Of a stretch of DNA of 10,590 nt, positions 1 through 6,219 are shown one piece after another. This stretch comes from an uncultured Oscillospiraceae bacterium (lineage in GTDB: Bacteria > Bacillota > Clostridia > Oscillospirales > Ruminococcaceae): assembly GCA_958403605.1 (NCBI GenBank), contig CATXYA010000026.1, positions 1 through 10,590 of the forward strand. The letters are read 5' to 3'. The notes under the pieces were generated by a model. It searched no databases. It saw nothing but the letters and a program-made list of their open reading frames with translations, and was not told the DNA's origin. Position numbers and translations under genes: made by a program. The stretch's first letter is position 1; every line of letters starts with the position of its first letter.

Positions 1-1210
1 TGTCGGGGCCGAAGTCGAAGCGGAAGCGGCGGATGCCCTCGGAGGGCGCGGCGCCGCTCATCATGCTGAGGACGCCGTTTTCCAGCATCAGGCCAGCCTC
101 CGCCACCTCGAACCAGGTGCCGGAAAATTCCTGCGCCGCGGCGCTGTAGGGCGCGAAAGCGGGCGCGGCCAGCGCCAGATGCCGCATGCGATGCGCCAGA
201 TGCGCGCTGGCCGCCTCGTCGGCGGGCAGCGGCTCTTTTGCGCTGATGTCCTTCAAAAACTCCCACACGGTGTCCAGCGTTTTCTGGGCCCAATGCGCAC
301 CCGTGGCCGTCTCGTTGATGGAGATGATCATGTCCTTGTCCGGCACGACGATGGAGAACTGCCCCATGGCGCCGTCTGCCCGGTACACGCCCTGCGGGCG
401 GCACATCCAGATCTGGAAGCCGTAGCCCACAAAGTTGTCCTTGGCCTCGGGGTTGCCCTTGGACTCGGTGGCCGATTCGTTCTGCAGGCTGGTGGCCTTC
501 TGCACGTAGTCGGCGGCCAGGATGCGCTCGCCCTCCCACACGCCGCCGTCCGCATACAGCTTCATCAGGCGCAGGTTGTTTTCGGTGGTGGAGAACAGCC
601 CGCCGCCGCCCACTTCCATGCCGTCCGGCATGCACATCCAGCGCAGATTATCGGCGTCGATGCCGATCTTGTCGAACAGGCGCGGCGTCAGGTATTCGTG
701 CAGGCCCTCGCCCGTCAGCTTGCGCACGATGGCCCCCAACAGCGTGGAGCCCATGCTGTTGTACATGTACGTGGTGCCGGGGACATGATCCACGGGTGTG
801 GCCAAAAAGTCACGGATCCAGTCTTTAGTGGGGCGGGGCATGGTGTCCATGCCGCAGCCCATGCACAGCACGTCGCGCACCGTCAGCTTCTGCAAATTTT
901 CGCTGGGCTCCTGCGGCGCCTCGTCCGGGAAGATGTCGATGATGCGGTCTTCCAGCTGTAGCAGGCCCTCGGTGTAGGCGATGCCCACGGCGGTGGCCGC
1001 ATAGGTCTTCGTCAAAGACTGCAGGCCGTGGCGCAGGCCCGGCGCATAGGGGCTCCACCAGCCCTCAGCGCACACCTTGCCGTGGCGCATGATCATCAAG
1101 CCGTGCATCTCGGTGAACGCCCTCTCAATAAAATCGAGGAAGCGCTCGATGGCGGCGCTGCGGATGCCCACGGCCTCCGGCGCCACCCGTTCAAATTCTT
1201 TTCGCTGCAT
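1..1210 (-). CDS. Serine hydrolase, beta-lactamase/esterase family (C-terminus cut by window edge)
   Basis: Partial gene: the ATG is at 1210 and the frame stays open to base 1, giving 403 residues with no stop. A GAGGG ribosome binding site lies 6 nt before the ATG. The product belongs to the class C beta-lactamase/penicillin-binding-protein fold. The nucleophile motif S65-L-T-K68 is present, the second motif is Y150-N-S152, and G280-A-M-G-Q284 sits where the family has its third (KTG/HxG-like) motif. The segment after about residue 345 looks like the beta-rich C-terminal extension found in many family members. There is no signal peptide or membrane anchor, so a cytoplasmic esterase, amidase or D-aminopeptidase role is more likely than drug resistance. 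It lies 47 nt after the MATE gene and is probably its co-transcribed distal partner. In this setting, hydrolysis of an acylated sugar or glycoside is a reasonable guess. The family is confident; the substrate is unknown. Confidence 0.88.
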   Translation of the reverse strand, partial: MQRKEFERVAPEAVGIRSAAIERFLDFIERAFTEMHGLMIMRHGKVCAEGWWSPYAPGLRHGLQSLTKTYAATAVGIAYTEGLLQLEDRIIDIFPDEAPQEPSENLQKLTVRDVLCMGCGMDTMPRPTKDWIRDFLATPVDHVPGTTYMYNSMGSTLLGAIVRKLTGEGLHEYLTPRLFDKIGIDADNLRWMCMPDGMEVGGGGLFSTTENNLRLMKLYADGGVWEGERILAADYVQKATSLQNESATESKGNPEAKDNFVGYGFQIWMCRPQGVYRADGAMGQFSIVVPDKDMIISINETATGAHWAQKTLDTVWEFLKDISAKEPLPADEAASAHLAHRMRHLALAAPAFAPYSAAAQEFSGTWFEVAEAGLMLENGVLSMMSGAAPSEGIRRFRFDFGPD

Positions 1211-1246
1211 ACAAAACCCTCATTTCTTGATTTTTGATATCATTCC

Positions 1247-1269
1247 GAAGCCGCCGGTCAGGCGGCCTC
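1247..1269 (-). other. Hairpin spanning the MATE gene stop codon
   Basis: On the minus strand, GAGGCCGCC and GGCGGCTTC form a 9-bp stem with one G-T wobble around a 5-nt loop that contains most of the MATE stop codon. No T-run follows, so this is not a standard intrinsic terminator. It could be an mRNA stability or processing element in the short gap before the serine hydrolase, or chance pairing in GC-rich sequence. Confidence 0.3.
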
Positions 1270-2634
1270 TTCCAGCGTTTCCACGCCTTTGATCTTTTTG
1301 ATCCACTTCCCGCTTTTGAGGCGGAACACGCACCAGAACGCCTTGATGATCTGGTCGGCGTGCAAGCAGACGAATACCCAAAACGCCGGCAGCCGCCACA
1401 CCAGCCCGGCCATGGCCCCCAGGGGGATGGCCACCGCCCACATGGTCACTGTGTCGGCCAGCAGCAGGAAGCTGGTGTCTCCCCCGCCGCGCAGCACGCC
1501 CTTCGTCAAGATCGAGTTCGTGGAGCGGAAGATGACAATGAGGCTGATGGCGTCCATCAGCTGCTCAGCGATGGCTTTGGTCTCGTCGGTGATATGATAG
1601 GCGTTGATGATGGGCGTGCGGATGAGGTAGATGATCAGCCCCGCCGCGCTGCCGATGGCAAACCCCAGCACCAGGAAGGTGACGCCCTGCTTTTTGGCCT
1701 TTTGGATGTGCCCCGCGCCCAGCGTCTGCCCCGTGATAAAGCAGCTGGCAAAGGCGATGCCCGTGATAAAGATGGTACTGATGCGTTGCACCACCATGGT
1801 GATGGCGTTGGCGGAGACGAATTGGGAACCGATGTGGCCCATGACCATGGCCAGCATGCTGTCGCCCACGCCCAGCAGCCCGTCGCTGAGCATCACAGGC
1901 AGGCTCACGCGCAGAAATTCCCACAGCAGGTCCCCGCAGCGGCTGAAGAGGTCCCGCACGCGGTAGCGCACCGTTTTGTCCACAAAGAGGAAGTAGCCGC
2001 AGATGATGCCCGTCTCCACCACGCGGGCGATCACCGTACCCAGCGCCGCGCCCGCGATGCCCAGCTTGGGAGCGCCCCATTTGCCGAAGATGAAGATATA
2101 GTTGGCCCCGATGTTGACGAGGAACGCCGACACCGCGGCAAAAAACGGCACGCGGGACAGATCGACGCTGCGCAGAATGTTGGTGGATACCGTGGACAGC
2201 GCCATCAGCACGTACGTGACGGTGGACCAACGCAGGTAGACGGCCCCGGCCTCGACGATGTGCGGCTCGTTGCTGTACAGGCGCAGGATCTGCTGCGGCA
2301 TAGCTACGTTGCACACGGTGAAGGCCAGCGCCAGCACCAGGCCGCAGCGCAGCGCGATGGTGATGACCTTTTTCAGGGAAGTGGAATCCCCCGCGCCCCA
2401 GTACCGCGAGGTAAGCACCGAAGCCCCCATGCTGATGCCCATGCAGAAGAACAGGAACAGGGAGATGAACTGGTTTGCCAAAGACGACGCGCTGAGCGCC
2501 GTCTCCCCCAGCTGCCCCAGCATGATGGTGTCCACCAGGTTGACGCCGGTGGTGATGATGCTCTGCATGGCCACCGGCAGCGCGATGGTGAGCAGCTTCT
2601 TATAAAAAAATGGATCCGTTTCCAAATACTTCAC
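1258..2634 (-). CDS. MATE family efflux transporter
   Basis: Multidrug and toxic compound extrusion family protein in the cytoplasmic membrane, about 458 residues, the usual length for this 12-helix cation-coupled antiporter family. Hydrophobic segments run along the whole chain. The family signature N32-L-V-D-T-I-M-L-G40 is in the first helix region. The G-I-A-G-A-A-L-G segment (about residues 192-199) ends the first half, and R-G-G-G-D-T near residue 390 is the matching second-half motif. The start is a choice: GTG at 2634, reading MKYLETDPFFYKKLL, fits the compact N-terminus of relatives. The frame also extends to a TTG at 2685 whose codon overlaps the preceding isomerase stop by 4 nt, but that would add 17 charged residues not typical of the family. 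The ribosome binding site before the GTG is weak. It sits in a sugar-enzyme operon, so it may export a pathway product or toxic aglycone; its substrate cannot be read from sequence. Confidence 0.93.
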   Translation of the reverse strand: MKYLETDPFFYKKLLTIALPVAMQSIITTGVNLVDTIMLGQLGETALSASSLANQFISLFLFFCMGISMGASVLTSRYWGAGDSTSLKKVITIALRCGLVLALAFTVCNVAMPQQILRLYSNEPHIVEAGAVYLRWSTVTYVLMALSTVSTNILRSVDLSRVPFFAAVSAFLVNIGANYIFIFGKWGAPKLGIAGAALGTVIARVVETGIICGYFLFVDKTVRYRVRDLFSRCGDLLWEFLRVSLPVMLSDGLLGVGDSMLAMVMGHIGSQFVSANAITMVVQRISTIFITGIAFASCFITGQTLGAGHIQKAKKQGVTFLVLGFAIGSAAGLIIYLIRTPIINAYHITDETKAIAEQLMDAISLIVIFRSTNSILTKGVLRGGGDTSFLLLADTVTMWAVAIPLGAMAGLVWRLPAFWVFVCLHADQIIKAFWCVFRLKSGKWIKKIKGVETLEEAA

Positions 2635-2681
2635 AATTGTTCTCGTCTCTTTTCCAGTTCGATCACTTTGCCGGCGCCGGC

Positions 2682-3602
2682 TCAAATGACAAATTGCCCA
2701 ATATCCCGCTTCAACAGGCGCACGGAATCCAGGATGCGCGCGCGGCTGTCCTCAAAGGCGCGGTCCTCCACCTCGATACAGGTGCAGCCGTCATAGCCGA
2801 TGTCCGTCAGGGCTGAGACATAGCGGCCCCAATCCACGTCGCCCAGGCCCGGCAGCTTCGGGCTCATGAATTCCAACGGATAGGCCATCACGCCTACCTG
2901 GGCCAGCTTTTCGGGATACAGCTTGATGTCCTTGTAGTGGACGTGGAAGATCTTCTCCCGGAATTCATACAGCGGCTGGATGTAGTCGATCATCTGCCAG
3001 ACAAAATGGCTGGGGTCGTAGTTGATGCCCAGGGCCTTGCTGGGCAACAGCGCGAACACCCGGCGCCAGATGGCGGGCGTCGTCATCAAGTTTTGGCCGC
3101 CGGGCCACTGCTCGGGGCCGAAGAGCATGGGGCAGTTTTCCAAGGCGATCTTCACGTCCAGCTCCTCCGCCAGGCGCAGAATGGGCGGCCACACCTCGGC
3201 GGCCAGAGCCAGGTTTTCCTCCACGGTCTTCGTCTGGTCCCGGCCCAAAAACGTCGTCACCATGCCGACGCCCAGCGCCGCGCTGGCGCGGATCACCGTC
3301 TGCAGATGATCGATATTGGCGGCGCGGCGCGCCAGGTCGCCGTCCATGGTGTTGGGGTAGTAGGCCAGCGCCGAGATGGTCACGCCCTTCTCCCCGGCGT
3401 ACTGCGCCACATACCGGGCGTAGGCCTCGCCCTCCAGCACCCGCCGGGCGTCGATGTGGCTGACGCCCGCATAGCGGCGCTCGGCCTTGCCCACGGGCCA
3501 GCATGCCGCCTCCACACAGTCAAAGCCCAACTGGGCCGCCGTGTCGATCATTTCCTCATAGGACCATCCGTCCAGGATGGCGCTCACAAATCCCAGTTTC
3601 AC
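2682..3602 (-). CDS. Sugar phosphate isomerase/epimerase family protein (TIM barrel)
   Basis: A 306-residue protein of the xylose-isomerase-like TIM-barrel / AP endonuclease 2 superfamily, normally divalent-metal-dependent and cytoplasmic. Probable metal and active-site residues are E155 (IALENCP), D196 and H199 (NYDPSH), H222 (HVHYKD) and E277 (CIEVED). The G-L-G-D-V-D-W segment near residue 251 is typical of the sugar isomerase/epimerase branch. Translation starts at GTG (3602), preceded by a strong AAAGGAGGGG site; this start gives the usual beta-1 strand MKLGFVSAIL. It lies 18 nt after the oxidoreductase and just before the MATE gene, so it is almost certainly in the same transcript. Relatives include epimerases and isomerases of free or keto-sugars and the catalytic subunits of C-glycoside-cleaving enzymes acting after a Gfo/Idh/MocA oxidation. 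The family is secure; the reaction is not. Confidence 0.93.
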   Translation of the reverse strand: MKLGFVSAILDGWSYEEMIDTAAQLGFDCVEAACWPVGKAERRYAGVSHIDARRVLEGEAYARYVAQYAGEKGVTISALAYYPNTMDGDLARRAANIDHLQTVIRASAALGVGMVTTFLGRDQTKTVEENLALAAEVWPPILRLAEELDVKIALENCPMLFGPEQWPGGQNLMTTPAIWRRVFALLPSKALGINYDPSHFVWQMIDYIQPLYEFREKIFHVHYKDIKLYPEKLAQVGVMAYPLEFMSPKLPGLGDVDWGRYVSALTDIGYDGCTCIEVEDRAFEDSRARILDSVRLLKRDIGQFVI

Positions 3603-3620
3603 GGTAGTCTCCCCTCCTTT

Positions 3621-4739
3621 TTATACTTCGTCCAAAAAGACCTCGCGGCCCTGCTCGGCTGAGCGGTAGATGGCCTCCAGCACCTGCGTCACCACAAAAG
3701 CCTGTTCAGGCTTTACCAGGGGCTGCGTTCTGTTTTGCACGGCCAGCAGCCACTGGCGGTTCTCCACAGTGCCGGGGTCGCCCGCGCCGCCCTCAAAGTA
3801 GGCCACGCCGCCCGCCGACGAGATGCGCTCCTCGGTCAGCTGCCCGTTGTGGCCGCGGTTGAGCACCAGCTCGTCGTGGGGATAGCTCATGCCGGAGTAT
3901 ACCTCCGCCCCCGCCTTGGTGCCGCACAGCGTCGTGGAGGCCTCGCGGCTCTCCAGCACGTTCAGCGCCCAGGAGGCTTCCAGATTGATGGCCGCGCCGT
4001 CCTTCATGTGGATCATGCCGAAGGCGGAATCCTCCACCTCGTAGGTCGCGGGGTCCCAGGGGCCGAAGGCGTTGCCCTCCGCGGCCTGCGCCAGCCCGCC
4101 CAGCTTATAGAACACCGAACCCGAAACGCTGCGCACGTCGTAGTTGTCCATGCACCACAGCGTCAGATCCAGCGCGTGGGTGCCAATGTCGATGAGCGGC
4201 CCGCCGCCCTGCAGCGCCTTGTTGGGAAACACGCCCCAGGTGGGCACGGCGCGGCGGCGTACTGCATGCGCCTTGGCGTAGTAGATCTCGCCCAGCTCGC
4301 CGCCGCGGCAAGCCTTGTACAGCATCTGCACCTCGGGGCGGAAGCGGTTCTGGTAGCCGATGGTGAACTGCTTGCCGCTTTTATGCCAGGCGTCCAGCAT
4401 CTTCTGCGCGTCGGCGGCGCAGTGGGCCATGGGCTTTTCACACAATACGTGCTTGCCCGCCGCGAAGGCCGCCACCGTGATGGGGCAGTGCGTCACGTTG
4501 GGCGTCAGCACGTGCACTACGTCGATGGCCGGGTCGGCCAGCAAGTCCTGATAATCTGTGCACACCCGCGCGTCCGGCGTACCGTATTCCGCGGCGGCCT
4601 TGCGCGCCCGCTCCTCGATCAGGTCGCAGAAGGCGACCACCTCGCACAGGTCCGCATTGTTTTTCATGGCGGGCAGATGCTTGTTGTTGGCGATGCCGCC
4701 GCAGCCGATGACGCCGATCTTCAGCTTCTCCATCCTCAT
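3621..4739 (-). CDS. Gfo/Idh/MocA family NAD(P)-dependent sugar oxidoreductase (paralog A)
   Basis: A 372-residue cytoplasmic dehydrogenase. The N-terminal Rossmann domain has the dinucleotide-binding G12-C-G-G-I-A17 motif, and D39 at the end of beta-2 is compatible with NAD preference. The family signature E101-K102-P103 carries the conserved lysine. The C-terminal domain has G180-P-L-I-D184-I-G-T-H188-A-L-D191, with the Asp/His pair typical of the active site. Members oxidise or reduce a sugar, inositol or glycoside hydroxyl, often at C3. The chosen start is ATG 4739 with AGGAG 5 nt upstream; a second ATG at 4733 is also possible. It is the first gene of the leftward block. By eye, about two-thirds of the first 100 aligned residues match the plus-strand oxidoreductase at 6220-7314, so the two come from a duplication. 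The exact substrate cannot be stated. Confidence 0.95.
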   Translation of the reverse strand: MRMEKLKIGVIGCGGIANNKHLPAMKNNADLCEVVAFCDLIEERARKAAAEYGTPDARVCTDYQDLLADPAIDVVHVLTPNVTHCPITVAAFAAGKHVLCEKPMAHCAADAQKMLDAWHKSGKQFTIGYQNRFRPEVQMLYKACRGGELGEIYYAKAHAVRRRAVPTWGVFPNKALQGGGPLIDIGTHALDLTLWCMDNYDVRSVSGSVFYKLGGLAQAAEGNAFGPWDPATYEVEDSAFGMIHMKDGAAINLEASWALNVLESREASTTLCGTKAGAEVYSGMSYPHDELVLNRGHNGQLTEERISSAGGVAYFEGGAGDPGTVENRQWLLAVQNRTQPLVKPEQAFVVTQVLEAIYRSAEQGREVFLDEV

Positions 4740-4852
4740 ATTCTCTCCTTTTTCATTCTTCTTGTGCGGCGGCGCACCGCGCAGCCGTCCCTGCCTTTTA
4801 TTTTAAAGCACCGTGCGCCCGCGCGCTTTCACTCTTGCCGCTCATTTTTTCG

Positions 4853-4858
4853 ATTATG
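4853..4858 (-). promoter_or_regulatory. Possible -10 box for the leftward operon
   Basis: CATAAT on the minus strand matches five of six positions of a sigma-70/sigma-A -10 box and would give a leader of roughly 105 nt before the ATG at 4739. It sits exactly in the spacer of a 7-bp inverted repeat, so a repressor bound there would cover it. No good -35 box is seen 16-18 bp upstream, which could mean activator dependence or that the call is wrong. Confidence 0.28.
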
Positions 4859-4912
4859 TACGAAAAACGCCGCGGCGGCTGTTCCACATATTTGAAAGTT
4901 CCACGTTCATTT

Positions 4913-4945
4913 TTGAAAGCCCGCGCACAGGGCGGATGATATGAT
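4913..4945 (+). promoter_or_regulatory. Possible promoter for the rightward operon
   Basis: TTGAAA (4913-4918) is a fair -35 box. GATGAT (4935-4940) lies 16 bp further and matches four of six -10 positions; TATGAT (4940-4945) is a better -10 match (five of six) but is 21 bp away. Either would start transcription about 40 nt before the esterase ATG at 4990. Inverted AGTTCCA/TGGAACT repeats bracket this segment. Confidence 0.35.
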
Positions 4946-4989
4946 GGAACTATCGGCAAAGGACGGTCACAAGAGAAGAGGAGGTCTTT

Positions 4990-6144
4990 ATGGAACGTCA
5001 TCCTGTTTGGGACAAAGCGCAGCGGGCCACGGCGCTGGCCTTCAGCCCACAGATGCCCATCGATCCGCAGCTGGGCTCCCTGCTTTCGGCAGAGCCCCAG
5101 CATATCCCCGCGGGTGTGGAGCTGGTGGACGAAGCGCATTGCCGGGTGAACTTTTTCGCCCCCACGGCCCGTGAGGTGGCCCTGCGCACCTTCGAGGGTG
5201 CTTTGCCGCTACAAAAGGGCAGCGACGGCGTGTGGTCGGCGGTGCTGGAGAACGGGGCAGGCGGCTTCCGGCCCTTGTTTTTCCTGGTGGACGGGGCCGC
5301 GGTGCTCAACCCCATGGCTCCTGTGGCCTTTGGGGCATCCGCCCCGGTCAACGCCGTGGACCTGCCCCAGCCGGGTGTTGATTTCTACCATTTAAAGGGC
5401 GTGCCCCACGGCGCCGTCACCGAGGAATTCTATTTTTCCTCCGTGTTGGACCGGTGGGAAAGCTGCCTTGTCTACACCCCGCCGGGATACCGGCAGGGCG
5501 AACAGCGCTACCCTGTCCTTTATCTGCAGCACGGCCATGGAGAAAACGAGCGCTGCTGGGTGCATCAGGGCAAGGTGCATTTCATCCTGGATAACCTGCT
5601 GGCGCAGGGCAAGGCAGCGCCCTGCCTCATCGTCATGAACAACGGCATGGTGCAGCGTCCCGGCGAAACGGAGACGCGCATCGACCCCGAGCTGCTGGAA
5701 CCGCTGCTGACAAAGGACTGCATCCCCTTTATCGACGGCGCCTACCGCACCCTGGCGGAGCGGGAGCACCGGGCCATGGCCGGGCTCTCCATGGGCTCGC
5801 TGCAGACGAGCATGACGGTGCTGCGCCACCCGGAGCTGTTTGCCTGGGCGGGCGTGTTCAGCGGCTTTGTGCAGCCCCTGCCCGCCCTCACCCGCCGCGC
5901 TGACCACCTGCTGGCATTGGACGACGCGGCGGCGTTCCGCGCGCAGTTCCGCCTGTTCTTCCGTGCCATGGGCAGGCAGGACCCCTTCCGGGAACAATTC
6001 CTGGCGGACGGGGCGCTGCTGGCCGCCAAGGGCCTGGCGCCCGGCCAATGCGCCGCGCACGTGGAACGCTGGTACCCCGGCAGCCACGAGTGGAACGTCT
6101 GGCGGCTGTGCGCGCGGGACTTTTTGCAGCTGGTCTTCCGGTGA
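4990..6144 (+). CDS. Alpha/beta-hydrolase esterase (putative esterase family) with N-terminal beta-sandwich domain
   Basis: A 384-residue protein with a strong AGGAGG site 6 nt before the ATG. Residues about 45-110 resemble the E-set/immunoglobulin-like domain that precedes many carbohydrate esterases. The catalytic domain follows from about residue 140, and L-Q-H-G-H-G-E-N-E matches the family's oxyanion-loop region. The nucleophile elbow is G-L-S267-M-G-S, and H366 in G-S-H-E-W is the expected catalytic histidine. D331 in G-R-Q-D-P-F is a candidate acid. This layout fits the esterase D/feruloyl-esterase-like family, which removes acyl groups from sugars, xylan or polyphenol glycosides. There is no signal peptide, so it should act on an imported, cytoplasmic ester. 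It is the first gene of the rightward block and lies 75 nt before the oxidoreductase. A deacylating role is likely; the actual ester is unknown. Confidence 0.9.
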   Translation: MERHPVWDKAQRATALAFSPQMPIDPQLGSLLSAEPQHIPAGVELVDEAHCRVNFFAPTAREVALRTFEGALPLQKGSDGVWSAVLENGAGGFRPLFFLVDGAAVLNPMAPVAFGASAPVNAVDLPQPGVDFYHLKGVPHGAVTEEFYFSSVLDRWESCLVYTPPGYRQGEQRYPVLYLQHGHGENERCWVHQGKVHFILDNLLAQGKAAPCLIVMNNGMVQRPGETETRIDPELLEPLLTKDCIPFIDGAYRTLAEREHRAMAGLSMGSLQTSMTVLRHPELFAWAGVFSGFVQPLPALTRRADHLLALDDAAAFRAQFRLFFRAMGRQDPFREQFLADGALLAAKGLAPGQCAAHVERWYPGSHEWNVWRLCARDFLQLVFR

Positions 6145-6219
6145 GCCTTAGCCCGGCAAAAAGACGCGCCCTCATTTTGATGGTATTTATAAAATCACAT
6201 AGAAAGAAGGACTTTATCA

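Larger units (their letters stand above)
4740..4989. promoter_or_regulatory. Divergent intergenic control region
   Basis: About 250 bp separate the start codons of the two divergent blocks, the longest gap in the window and noticeably richer in A+T than the genes. It should hold promoters for both directions. Visible elements are a TTTTTCG/CGAAAAA inverted repeat (4846-4852 and 4861-4867), two direct copies of GTTCCAC (4881-4887 and 4898-4904), AGTTCCA (4897-4903) facing its inverse TGGAACT (4945-4951), and two TTTGAAAG copies 21 bp apart (4891-4898 and 4912-4919). These look like operator sites for a regulator encoded outside the window. The part nearest the leftward start (about 4741-4840) is GC-rich with no clear element. 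Confidence 0.6.

Noticed and set aside
179..961. Plus-strand open frame at the left end
   Set aside because: It is antisense to the partial serine hydrolase, whose S-L-T-K, Y-N-S and G-A-M-G-Q motifs establish the minus strand as coding.
1..1210. True antibiotic-resistance beta-lactamase
   Set aside because: No signal peptide for export, and the third motif is G-A-M-G-Q rather than K-T-G; the sequence fits the wider esterase/peptidase branch.
2671..2680. 10-bp palindrome CCGGCGCCGG between isomerase and MATE genes
   Set aside because: Short, fully GC and expected by chance at this base composition; no flanking promoter or repeat copies.
1234..2796. Long plus-strand open frame of about 520 codons opposite the MATE gene
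   Set aside because: Composition is rich in His, Gln, Asp and Ala with no recognisable fold, and it is the exact antisense of a well-supported MATE gene. GC-rich third positions keep the opposite strand open.
3735..4895. Plus-strand open frame opposite the leftward oxidoreductase
   Set aside because: Shadow of the oxidoreductase frame; its translation has no domain features and it runs through the control region.
6145..6219. A+T-rich gap before the second oxidoreductase with TATAAA-like words, as an internal promoter
   Set aside because: No acceptable -35 box lies 16-18 bp upstream of the TATAAA or TAAAAT words, so a promoter cannot be supported from sequence alone.
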